Positions 1 to 10,816 of a DNA stretch of 62,000 nucleotides are shown one piece after another; the first letter of the stretch is position 1; each line of letters opens with the position of its first letter. The stretch is from Lingula anatina (Eukaryota; Brachiopoda; Lingulata; Lingulida; Lingulidae): assembly GCF_001039355.2 (NCBI RefSeq), contig NW_019775657.1:1-62000 (forward strand). The letters run 5' to 3'. The position numbers were made by a program, and so were the translations under genes. The notes below the pieces were generated by a model. That model saw only the letters and a program-made list of their open reading frames with translations. It ran no database searches and was not told the DNA's origin.

Positions 1-777
1 GCGTTTTATTTTCGTGTATTTTTTCTTTCGGTAGTTCGTTTTCAACGGTTAAATGGTGATATCCATCTTTCAAAATCCCATACTTTTCAACAAATTTCTT
101 CTCCAACTCTAGTAGCCTCGACTCTATCGTTTCCGTCATATTTTTCATCAGTTCTTCTACCATAAATTTTACTTCTCCCACTTCACTTTTTATTATTTTA
201 TTTAGTTCAGTTCTGATGTCCGTTAATTATTTCATGATGAAAGGCGACTCTTCCCCACTAGAGTTGGAAAGTTCAGAAAAGAGGCGTTTTGTTCTTGATT
301 CCGAGTGCGTCGCGTCACGGCCTTTCGCCTTGTTGGTTACACTCATATTTGAATAGTTGGATCACGATCGTAATGACTACTTGTAAGATGGCTATTGTAA
401 TTTGTGGTTAACAGGGCTATTGGGCTTTCTCGGTATTGCGAAGTGTTCGCATATGAGTTTGTAAGCAGATCTCAGCGTATGCAACTAAGATCATCGAATA
501 TCTCGGTATTGCGAAGTGTTCGCATATGAGTTTGTAAGCAGTTCTCAGCGTATGCAACTAAGGTCATCGAATATCATCAATTCTAAAAAGCCCGAAAAAA
601 CGGTCTTTTCACAAAGTATAGTTTGAATAAAATATTTCCATCGATGCACGGTGTCTTCACGATACTGTCACTCACCCCGTACTTTTTTCTGGTGCGTGCA
701 TCCCTTGATCCGATGGCAAATTCCCGCAGCTCAGTAAACCACGTACTCCGCTCCGTCAGCCATCTTACCATCCCCTG
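1..777 (-). mobile_element. Probable 5' end of a LINE-type element, cut by window edge
   Basis: Read on the minus strand, a start codon near 345 opens a Lys/Glu-rich reading frame toward position 1 with a coiled-coil-like stretch (repeated Glu, Leu and Lys spacing), broken by one in-frame stop near 230. Upstream of it (429-574) are two tandem 73-bp units, each beginning CTCGGTATTGCGAAG. The outer end near 777 begins with a G-rich run followed by AAGATGGC. A G-rich start, short tandem promoter units and a coiled-coil first reading frame fit the 5' region of a non-LTR retrotransposon, but no reverse transcriptase is in the window, so the class is inference. The repeated 73-bp units are seen directly. 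Confidence 0.4.
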
Positions 778-2540
778 ATATTAATTTATGTAGCCAAATG
801 TTCACAAGCACAACGAAGCTCTGTTTTTGCTCCAAATTAAGTAAGATAAGTCCATATGACTGAAATTGTCATTTATTAATGACGAAAACTAAAAAGATAC
901 AAAGTTACAAAACTGGGGAGATAAACATCCCCCAAACTATATAAGTGCTAAATATAAAAATGATAAAGTATGTTAATGAAATGTAACCAGGATTAATGAG
1001 AAATCACAACAGCTATAGGAGCAAAAAGTTGGCGCAAATGAAAATAAAAGGCCAAATTCTTGGTTTGACACGTAGACAAGGTGGAGCGTTCATCTCTGTT
1101 TTATTGCATGGGCAGATTCTTATGACGATAATTATCTAGACAGTGGTGCAGATTTCTTACTTTTTGCCTCCACCCAATACAATAATAATACTGTCACTAC
1201 TGATATGTAGGTTTCGTTACGCACGCTTTAATTTTTTGCCCTCCGATTTCTGACGTCTCGCTACAATCTGTCATAGAAAGAGACGGGTTAAGAGTCAGTC
1301 AAAAGGACTTAAGTAAAACGTTGAGACGCATGTTACTATAGTGGTATAATAATCCCAGGATTATTAATTGCTATGTGTTAAATCTGTGTAGTAACTTGTG
1401 GTTGTATAAAAAAAAAAACAAGTAGATAACGACTAATAAGCGAATGGTGAACTTTTGTTTTTGAATTGATTCCAGCTTGAATTTTCTAAAAAGTAACTGA
1501 TGTAAAAATATGATAAGTTATTGCTGAGGGCTGTCTCTTTGATTAACGTTGCCATGCAACTTAGTGACTTGATTCAAGGAACCTCTAGAGCAAATCTGAG
1601 GCGTTACAATCTGGTTCTTTCTTGCCAAAAAATCATTAAATGTCATCTGCTCTTCTTACTTTCATTATCAATGTCAGAAACACTCTAGGTGGGTGAGCGA
1701 CCATGTATATTTGAATATGTCATTCAGAGTTAAAGATCTGTCATTAGGCGGAGCAGTACTTGTAAAGTTGTCGTCTTGAACCCTGACATAAGAGGGCCGA
1801 TTATGTTAGATTAATTCAATGTACTAATACTTAACTTTTCTCAGGCAGTTAAGCGTGTCAAAATTTCTATTACTTATCGTGTGATTCATAAAGAAGGGAC
1901 AATTTTTTTAATTTTTTTTATGAAATCAAAGCTGCAAATGTGTTTTGATAACTTGCATATATATATATATATATAATTGATAATTTTGAAAGATGTATAT
2001 ATAATATTATCCATAACACTGAATAAGGCTTTTGGCTTTTAAGCTGCTTCTTAACCCCTAATTTGATGTTGGTTGACATGTTGAATTCATTCAGGCAAAC
2101 TCGTCTTCCAGATTTTTTATCTCCAACGTTTTAAACGATCTACAATATCTAATAAAGATGACGTGATCCAGGAGAACCAGTTATTGATTAGACCCAGTAC
2201 AGAGTACCTGCTCTGTCCGTGGGACATGGGGGAACTGCTGAACGAGGAAAACCCTTATCAAAACATTACTTTATTTTGCTTCAAATCTGCAAGAACATGA
2301 ATACTTTCTTGCAACATGCTGAAAACTAAAGATGTTCTTTCCAATCTGCCTCATATATGCAGCAAGACATTTTTTTCTTTTTAACTCCTGCAAACTGATC
2401 GTTGCAAACGTTTAGTTTGCAGCAAATTTGCAACTATATCTTTGCAATATTGCTGCAGACTAGAAAAATCTCGTAGAAATGAGAGAACATTTGTATCAAA
2501 TTCTTCTAACACATATGGATGCAAAAGAATGAAGGACAAT
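778..2540. other. Gene-free AT-rich spacer
   Basis: No reading frame with recognisable protein content on either strand and no splice-bounded exon that I can support. It contains only short A/T runs and a small TA microsatellite at about 1959-1975. Confidence 0.6.
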
Positions 2541-2770
2541 AGGTGGACAATCAGGCTTACAGAATGGACCCCAAGGTATGGACAATGAAAAAGAGGAAGG
2601 CCGGTCAAACGATGGAGGGATGAATTAGATGACTACTGGAAGTCTTGGAAAAAGAAACCTTGGTCAAACTGGAAATCTGAGGCTCAGGATAGGTAACAAT
2701 GGAAAAAGCATGCTGAGGCCTTTGTCCAACAGTGAAACACTATAGGCTCTAATAAGTGATGATGATGATA
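2541..2770 (+). mobile_element. RTE-type LINE 3' end fragment
   Basis: The plus-strand frame from 2541 reads RWTIRLTEWTPRYGQ, a stop, then KRGRPVKRWRDELDDYW and, after a gap, EAQDR, stop, QWKKHAEAFVQQ, stop. The spacing of RGRP.KRW.D.., A.DR..W and EAFVQQ matches the C-terminus of the reverse-transcriptase polyprotein of RTE-like non-LTR elements. The fragment ends in a TGATGATGATGAT run, the simple 3' tail usual for that clade. The two internal stops show it is dead, and only the last part of the element is present (5' truncated). Confidence 0.7.
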
Positions 2771-2857
2771 TGGATGCACATTTTTAATTAGTGCATAGAT
2801 TCATTTTTCTGACTATAATTTTTGAATTTGATTTTTTTTACGTGTTGTAATGTCATT

Positions 2858-3960
2858 TCATATATGTTCATTTTATCATTTCTTTTACATACACAACCAC
2901 GAAAACTATAAATGCACTAACGTACGCTAAGTATGCGTCCCTTATAAAAGCACATATGAGATCTACGTAGAAGCATGGCAAGTTTGCGGAGGTAATGCAT
3001 AGTCCGTAACCAACAACACTCATCTATTGTGCTGCTAATTGTTGACAATATCGGCGAACAAAGGGTTGCCTGAAAAAATATTTCAATGTTTTTTCAATGC
3101 ATACCTTTTGCTTCTTTTTTAGCTTAATTGGCAATTAAGCCAAACATTACCCACAGCATGCTCGTTAATTAATGCAAATTGTTTGATCAATAGCTACGGC
3201 AAACACAAATAATGAAAATCAGTAATATTTGAAGCCGACGGGTGGTATGTGAAAAAAAGAGAGACGTCTCATATTGAAAATCGAAATCATTCATTGAACA
3301 TCTTTGAGTTTGTTTGCGCTTCTCTCTTAGTTTTAAATAGCTTACGTTTAATTATCTATTTATGTAATTACTTAGTTAGTTAGTTTTTTGCTCAAATAAG
3401 TGGAAAGGAAAGTGGGGAGTTGATAATTGATGGAGACCTCCTGTAGTTTTTTATGTTGAGAAACATGTGCCTTTTTGTTGTGTATTTTATATTTATGACA
3501 GCAAGGTTGGTATAAGGAGCCTACCCACCTCCTTGAAAAACAGTTTTTAACTTGTGAAAAGTGTACTTTAAGTGTGTGTCCATGATAGGACCAGTCAGAG
3601 GGTGGCAAGGTGGGGGTCAACAGATTTCAACCAAATTCATAATATTGTTGCATATATAGGAGATATTAAGATTGAAGGCAACAATCCCAAAAGAAATCAT
3701 TGGATATAATTATAATATGATATTTTATGTTTTGGCCATTTTTGGCTTGATTTTCAGCTTCGGCCAATAAAGCCACTTCATAAGCAAATATGTCAAAACT
3801 GATGACTTTTTAAAATTAATTGAAAATTTACCTATTTAAACCAGCCATTTGCCATTGAGAATATGTTACTAAATTTCAGTTTNCAATGACAATATTCTGA
3901 CCAAGCTAAGCTGGTGTTTTCGTTGTCGTCACCATATTATTTTTCTACTTTAATGTAATG
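2858..3960. repeat. Direct duplication, copy 1 (uninterrupted)
   Basis: About 1.1 kb that occurs again at 4494-5022 plus 6672-6945 in the same orientation. Shared landmarks include GGTAATGCATAGTCCGT, ACTCATCTATTGTGCTG, TAATTAATGCAAATTG, GCCGACGGGTGGTATGTG and GTTTTCGTTGTCGTCACC. Within this copy the segments run on without a break, so it shows the ancestral arrangement. No protein-coding content is seen. One n lies at 3883. Confidence 0.7.
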
Positions 3961-4493
3961 GGTCGCTTTGTCTGGTACAGAGGCATGCTCCTTTCAACAA
4001 GCGGTATGCACATTTTACATTTACAGTTATTATTCTGTTATTCTTATTATATTTATTTTTCATTTTGCACAAATTAAGTGATGTTCGCCCCATAACTTCC
4101 AAGTTGTGTTTTTGTTTTACTTTATATTAACTGAGTCGCTTTGTTTGGAAAATACGCAGGCTTCTTTCTAAAATCAGCATGAACGGTTAACAATGTCGGC
4201 AATTGATATTTTTTTTTAGTTTTCGTTTCTCACCCATTAGCATTTTCAGTGGCTTTTATATCCCATGGAACTTCTTCTTTTCCTAGTTTTTTTTCATGAT
4301 CACGTACCTGTATTACAATAATGTGAAAGCGTAAGAGTGATTATGTTCTTTTTAAGCTTTATGTAACAGTGCATCAAAATTGTCCAAAAAATTAATCTGC
4401 GTAATGTCTGTACATTTGACAGCTTTGATGCTGCCTTGCTTCATGCATGGTGTCCGTGTATTTGCGAGGTTTGCTGTCTTATCTAGTTCTATT

Positions 4494-6058
4494 GTCATTT
4501 TATATTTTCCATTCTTATTATTTCTTTTACAACATATGTAACTTCCACGAAAACTATAAATGCACCATGCAGGTTTTGCTGTGCGTCCCTCACAAAGGAG
4601 CTGTAAGAACTCCGTACAAGCATTGCGAGTTTGCGGGGGTAATGCATAGTCCGTTACCAAAAACACTCATCTATTGTGCTGGTATCTGTTGACAAATGCC
4701 GATCCGGCCAAAAAAGAATGGCCTGAAAATCTTTCAACTTTTTTTTTCATTTCATACCTTTTGCTTTTTTAACCTAATAGGCAATTACGCCAAACATTAC
4801 CTACAGCATGCTCGTTAATTAATGCAAATTGTTTGATCAATAGCTACGGCAAACACAAATAATGATAATCAGTAATATTTGAAGCCGACGGGTGGTATGT
4901 GAAAAGGGAGAGACGTCTCACATTGAAAATCGAAATCATTCCACTGAACATATTTGTATTTGTTTGCACCTCTCTCTTAGTTTTAAATAGCTCACGTTTA
5001 ACTATTTATTTATTTAACTAGAGGATCAGGGAGGTGATACCACCTCCGGATATTGTACCACCAGCTGGAGTAAGGGCATTAGTATAGAAAACCAAAATCC
5101 AGGCAGCAAAGTTGTCAAATGTACAGACCAAAAACAGAAAATATGTCATCTTGTCAATTTTGATGCAATAAAAGAGTTCTAGATATTTTTATTGAAAATT
5201 ACAATTTAAAACAGAATTTTGGGGAAGAGCAAAAGTTAAATTCCAAATTTGTGAAGTGCGATTCAAGAAGGTCAAAGATCAATTTGAAAATCACAGTAAG
5301 ATTGCCAGTATATGATTTCCTATCCAAGTTAAATATTAACTATAGGTATATCTCTGCTAGTTTTGGAGATATAACAGATAGAAAGATTGCAAAGTTCAGC
5401 TCATGGTGAGAAGTAGGTCTTGGGTCAATTTTAAGGTAACAGTTAAATTGTCAGTATATGACTTCATTTTGCCAATTTTTGACAGGGGTGCAGTGCAATG
5501 AGCGCCACACCTGACCCCAGAACCGATGAACCACAAAGTTTACGTGGAACGACCTGAGATTTAAGGTGACCTTAATCCAAGACATGGGCACCCAAGCCCT
5601 TTTAGTCTAGGAGGAGAAGTGGTAACGGTGACATGGCGGCGGAGCTGGCTGAACGATTCGGACGGAAATAACCCAGCGGGCAAACTATGGTGTTTTAACG
5701 TTGAAACAACGTTGAACCATAACGTTGAAGTTGAACAGACATTGGATAAACATTGGATTTGAAAGTTGTGTCAACCTCAGATAAAAACGTTGTATCAACG
5801 TCTGAAAACAATGTTATATCAACCCCACCCCGCGGGAAATTACAAAGTAAACGCATTTAGCTCCTAAGCATGTTTTGCACTCAAGCATGGTACACCCTTT
5901 TAGCCTGGATGTGTTTAGCAGTAGGACACGTTGATGGCTAAATATATGTAGGGTATAAATGTATGGCCTTAAAGTTAAATTTTCCAAGGTTTAGACTACT
6001 ATATAAAGTTAGGATAGATAGGTTGAGGTGACTGTGATATATATATATATATATCACA

Positions 6059-6110
<52 letters not shown>

Positions 6111-6945
6111 AGTCACCTCAACCTATCTATAACAGGTAACGAAGAACTGTCAACTTTATTGACTTCACTCCATCACATTTACAGCAACTTATTCGTCCTA
6201 GTGTTAGCTGACCTTGCAAGGAATTCAGTTTCTTGGAATGTATTTCTGAATGCCAAGTTAAGAAAATTCACTAGTTCACTACAGACACAAATCAACTGTC
6301 ACTTTTACTTAATAACCATTTTGTTTTGTTTTTTTTTTGATCAATTTAGTTTTAGTATTGATAGCCTAAGTATCACGTTTTCAATAATTAATATTTTAAA
6401 TTACAATCCATAACTGCAAGGTTGTGTCAATGACCAAAATACAACGATGACCAAAATACAACGTTGAGTCAACATCACATTATGACGGTGTTTTGACGTG
6501 GCTGGATCAACGTTGATTTTACGTTGAATTTAGGTAGATCAACGGCAATTCAACGTATCAACCTGTTTTCAACGTTGATCCAACGCAACTATGCCTGCTG
6601 GGAAGACTATGTGTACCGCCAGCGCTAACGCTGGTGGTACAGTTCCTTTTTTTTTTTTTTTTTTTTTTTTTTGCTCAAATAAGTGAAAAGGAAAGTCGAG
6701 AGTTGATAATTGATGCAAAAATACAACAAGAAGACGCCCTAATTTTGTTATGTTGCCTTTTTGTTGTGTATTTTATTTTTACGATAACAAGGTTGGTATA
6801 AGGAGAGTACCTACCTCCTTGAAAATAAAAAAAGTTTTTAACTCGTGAAAGGTGGCTAATAGTGTACTTAAAGCAATGACAATATTCTAACCAATCTAAG
6901 CTTGTGTTTTCGTTGTCGTCACCATATTATTGTTCTACTTCGTCC
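4494..6945. repeat. Direct duplication, copy 2, split by an insertion
   Basis: Positions 4494-5022 match 2858-3370 and positions 6672-6945 match the remainder of copy 1. The 1.65 kb between (about 5023-6671) is absent from copy 1. The insert starts in a GATACCACCTCCGG and GTACCACCAGC region and ends with ACGCTGGTGGTACAG followed by a run of about 27 T. It contains the complete foldback element at 5672-6602. The stretch 5107-5180 resembles 30890-30975 (landmark CAATTTTGATGCAATA), so part of the insert is a dispersed repeat. Confidence 0.65.
5672..6602. mobile_element. AACGTTGA-rich non-autonomous DNA element, copy 1
   Basis: The ends are inverted: left CCCAGCGGGCA, right reading TGCCTGCTGGG. 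The arms are packed with AACGTTGA and its complement (for example GTTGAAACAACGTTGAACC and TTTTCAACGTTGATCC). The middle holds a TA microsatellite and a perfect hairpin (GACTGTGATATATA and TATATCACAGTC, 6028-6117). No transposase is encoded. A full copy in the opposite orientation is at 39758-40651 and a broken one at 21835-23525. This is a MITE-like family; its superfamily is not assigned. Confidence 0.75.
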
Positions 6946-7573
6946 ACGAGGCACATTTAGGACTCTCTTTGTCGTGCTACAAAAATGTAAGTGATTTAAC
7001 TGATTATTAAGAACAATAAGCCACTAGAACAAAATTCTAGCGTTAAAATTAGGATAATGCGTGCCACGACTATTGCTAAAGGTTCGTTTTTTCTACCCAC
7101 TTTCATTATCAGTATGTCAGTAAAGGAAATCTCTCTGTTGTGACATTTCAGGTAAAGGAGGGACCATGTAATACGTACACATCATTCAAAGTTTAAGACT
7201 GATCCTAACATTTTGGGGAGTAGTGCATTTAAAGGTGTCATCCTTTTCTGCCCAGAACCATGACGGATACTCTTCCACCCTAAGCACGTGGGAAAAGACA
7301 ACCACCCAAAAAGACTTGTTTTGCACCATTACGGTCTCTTGACTGACCATCTGGATACAACAAATTGAATCATCCTCGTCGGTAAACGTGATCCTTCGCC
7401 AAGTCCTGGGCTTTGGTCTTTCTCAGTATCTGGCCCATGGGTATCTGGCCCATGGCAATCTTAGCTGCTTGTGTCTGTTGTTCAACAACGGTCTTTTTAC
7501 GGGTTATTCTAGACGGTTTCTAGGTCCAGTTTCTAAAATATGCCTTTTAACTGTTTGTCTATTGGATCGATAC
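6946..7573. other. Gene-free spacer
   Basis: Nothing recognisable is present. Short frames here have no domain character, and no splice-bounded exon is apparent. Confidence 0.5.
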
Positions 7574-8755
7574 GAACCGGTGTGAAAGGAATGCATGTCC
7601 CCCAGAATGCATGTCCCCCCGAAGGAATGCATGTCCTACGGACCTCCGTTCCTAGGAAAACATGTCCTATGGACGTGCGTTCCCTAGGATGTACTGTCCT
7701 ACCCGGACCTAGATTCCCAGCTGTATGTATACGCAGCTAGGACATGTATTCCTGTCGGACATAATTTCCTTTCACAGTCCTACATAATTACGTCCGTACA
7801 ATAATTATGAACACGGGGCCACAAGTATCGGTAATTTTCAGTCGGCTGCCAGCAGCTTCCACACAGGCTCATCAATAAGACGGCTGGATGAATAACCAAC
7901 AGCGTAGAGAAACGTAAGTGAGTTCGAATCCTCATCAGCGATGTTACTCTCTATGCAAATGTTATCCTAATTTATTCTCCATTTCAACGTACTAAACGCA
8001 CTATATGTTGTTATACAATTTAGATGAGGCGAGATTTTAAATGTTTGATTTAAATATCATTTTTTAAAGTTGAGCTATTTTAGAATTCCTTTACTAACTC
8101 AAGGGAGAATATACGAAGCCGTGGGCAAATTTCAGTGGCTAATTGTACGCAAATGTGCATATGCTTTCTACTTTCACCTAAATATACAAAGAATTAAAAT
8201 GGGAAATTCGGGATCCATATGAAGGCAAAAACTGCGCTCAGAAGAATGTTAAGTCTAATATAAACAATAACAGACACATTCAATTTATTAACTTGCAATT
8301 ATACACGTTTCATTTACAGTCTCAAACTGCATATTAGGTTTCTCTAACTATAAATTCTCCCAATGATCATCAAGGCACCAAGTATAAAATAATTAACTGT
8401 CACCCGAACGATATGTATACCAGTGCCAAAACAGCTCGAACGTCATCCAGAAGTGTTCAACACGTACTTGTAAGTGAGTATATCGCGAGAGGGTGGCTGT
8501 GTATTATTTCACACACTCGTATTTCACCGAAAAACACCCTGTAAAACGTATAATGTGATGTGTATAAGGGCAAAAAACGTATTGGTTAGAAATGGGCACG
8601 AGCTAAAATCCAAAGCTACATATCCCAGTCATACAGTTGTATGTGAATGGCCGATTAACAACAATCAAGGCATTTATATAATGTGAAGAGGCCGAGATAT
8701 TTCACAAGGTGCAGTGAATGGCGCGAATCTCATACTGTTTTTTTTTCATATTAAT

Positions 8756-8756
<1 letters not shown>

Positions 8757-8826
<70 letters not shown>
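8757..8826. repeat. (AT)n microsatellite
   Basis: About 35 uninterrupted AT units inside the 2.1 kb inverted-terminal element. Confidence 0.95.
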
Positions 8827-8828
<2 letters not shown>

Positions 8829-8918
8829 ATTTTTTCGTTTATCTAAAATATCTTAAGTTAGCCGAATAAAGAGTGTATAGGGGTACATGTTTACAAACAA
8901 TTATAATAACCGTAATAA

Positions 8919-9364
8919 CAGGGCCATAGCCTCCGGGGGGGCAGGGGGGGAGCTCCCCCCTCCTCGGATTTGAGGTGCAAAAAAGAATAATCGCAAAGGT
9001 AAAAAAACTGCAAAATTGGTATCAATTCTGTGAGAAAATGCACTCATGGCCACTATACAATCATTCAACAATCTGTTTACAAAGGTGTACTGTTTTTAGC
9101 CAACTCAGTTAATGCCAAAAAGCTCACCCTCTTTTAGGGAGCTATCCCCCAGGCAAATTGAACCCACAATTTCTGGCTTCTGATTGAGCAATAAATTACA
9201 GTTAAAATGCACCAGAATGCAGTATTATATATACAGTTTTTAAAATTGTCCACACCGTGGGAAGAGGACACCACCTCCCAAACCCTCCCCCCTCGGGGGC
9301 TTCGCCCCCTCTTGTCCGCTTACTGCCCCCCCCCCCCTGGCATTTTGCTCAGGCTACGGCCCTG
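8919..9364. mobile_element. Nested 446-bp element with CAGGGCC termini
   Basis: The left end CAGGGCCATAGCC and right end GGCTACGGCCCTG are inverted repeats, followed inward by G-runs on the left and C-runs on the right. No coding capacity. CAGGG-type termini are frequent in hAT-like MITEs, but an 8-bp target duplication is not clear, so the family is inference. It lies inside the 7574-9690 element. Confidence 0.55.
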
Positions 9365-9690
9365 AATGAGATTTTTAAACATCACGTTTAAAACTTCTAA
9401 ATTAACACATCATTCAAATGAAAATGTCAGAGGACATCTATTACTAGTCAGCTGGGAAAATATGTCCGACTAGGACATCGATACCTGTCTGCAGGACTTA
9501 GAATACTAAGTAATGAGTGTCCACTGGACGTTAAATGCCAGGAAATTATGTCCTAGGACATGCATTCCTAGACATGGAAGAGCCAGGACATGCATTCCCA
9601 GGACTTAGTGTCCGCAGGACATTCATTCCTAGGAATACATGTCCTACGGACATGCATTACGGCGGACATCCATTTCCTTTACACCGGTTC

Positions 9691-10379
9691 TTGTGGCATA
9701 GTCTGAACAGACATCTTCTATCTCTTGCGTTGGTTAATATCAGTCTTCCAGAACGAGCCATGCCCTTTACATGATGAGCTTGGCGCCATTTTGCTACCAA
9801 TCTGAAAACTTATCTTGGTGTTTCCAAGTGTTAGCTTGCTACCTGTCTCATAGGCAACCGAGCACAATGGCGTCATATAATCTGCCATCTGATTCACTCG
9901 TTCTTCTTCTCTACGCAGACATGTCACCACGTAACTGATATCCTTTTTTTTTTGCAACTGGATATTTGTATTGTTTACAAAAAATTGCTCCGTAATTATT
10001 TTCAGTGTAGAGTTTTTGCATGAAATACTACATATTCAGTTATCGTTCAACAAATAATGAAGCACTAATGTGAGCTGATTTACTAGTACATTGGCACATC
10101 TTCACCAGTGGCGTAGATTCCTCATCGCCATGTACATTTGGACGTGCCTTTTTCTTACATCATGCATATTCTGCGCACTTTTCTAATTCACTCACACGAA
10201 TGAACTTACTTCAAACTATAAGTTATTTTTCGTACACTTTCAGTTTCACAAAAAACAAGTAATGTTAATTGAAATACATTTTAATTAAATTAAAATTATT
10301 TGGGGTTATACTGTGGGGTTATACTGTTTCGGCACTTGTTTGAAATCAATCATTTTGAAATCATGCACCCAGTCTACTA
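9691..10379. other. Gene-free spacer upstream of the Roco-CARD gene
   Basis: No protein domain or repeat element recognised. A direct repeat GGGGTTATACTGT occurs twice at about 10302-10327. The region could hold promoter or 5' UTR exons of the downstream gene, but none can be shown from sequence alone. Confidence 0.4.
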
Positions 10380-10755
10380 CAGGGAGACAGTCGACATACA
10401 TGTACTTATATCATTGTGTTCAAGAGAAGAGTTAACGAATCAAAACTGAATCCAGTGCAGGGAGACAGATGACATACTGGTACCTTTGTGTTTTAGCACA
10501 GAACAGTAAAGACCAATAATCATCCCGGTGCAGGGAGGCAGTCGACATACCCGTACCTTTGTGTAGTCAAAGACAACAGTACTGGAACTAACAACCAGTA
10601 TGTAGTGAGGGAGACAGTTGAATTGCTGATAACTTTGTGTGCTAGTAGAGAACATCCAGGAAACAACACTTAACCCACTGCAGGCAGGCAATGAACATAC
10701 CGTTACTTTTCTGTGCTGGCAGAGACAGTAAAGGAACCAACACACGATGTACTCA
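10380..10755. repeat. Degenerate 75-bp minisatellite, five units
   Basis: Unit starts lie at 10380, 10458, 10531, 10607 and 10681, spaced 78, 73, 76 and 74 bp. Each begins with a variant of CAGGGAGACAGTCGACATAC and has a TACCTTTGTGT-like segment about 25 bp further on. It ends only about 60 bp before the start codon of the Roco-CARD gene, so it lies in its promoter, 5' UTR or a 5' intron. Confidence 0.75.
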
Positions 10756-10816
10756 CCAATAACCATGCTTGCCTAAAACAGGTAGTAAATACTTGAAGAT
10801 CCCAATTAAATAGAAA

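Larger units (their letters stand above)
7574..9690. mobile_element. 2.1 kb inverted-terminal element with GGACATG subterminal arrays
   Basis: The left end starts GAACCGGTGTGAAAGGAATG, and the right end is its near-perfect inverse (CATTTCCTTTACACCGGTTC). Inside each end lies a dense array of GGACATG/CATGTCC and GGAATGCATGTCC-like palindromes (7590-7770 and 9450-9680). The body encodes no recognisable transposase; a 70-residue frame at 8474-8686 has no domain features. It holds an AT microsatellite (8757-8826) and a nested element at 8919-9364. This organisation (inverted ends, subterminal motif arrays, no transposase) is that of a non-autonomous cut-and-paste element. The superfamily is unknown to me and no target duplication is obvious. 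Confidence 0.65.

Noticed and set aside
7870-7950. tRNA-like B box (GAGTTCGAATCCTC)
   Set aside because: A 5-bp T-arm is possible, but the D-arm, anticodon arm and acceptor stem do not form. At most this is a tRNA-derived repeat remnant.
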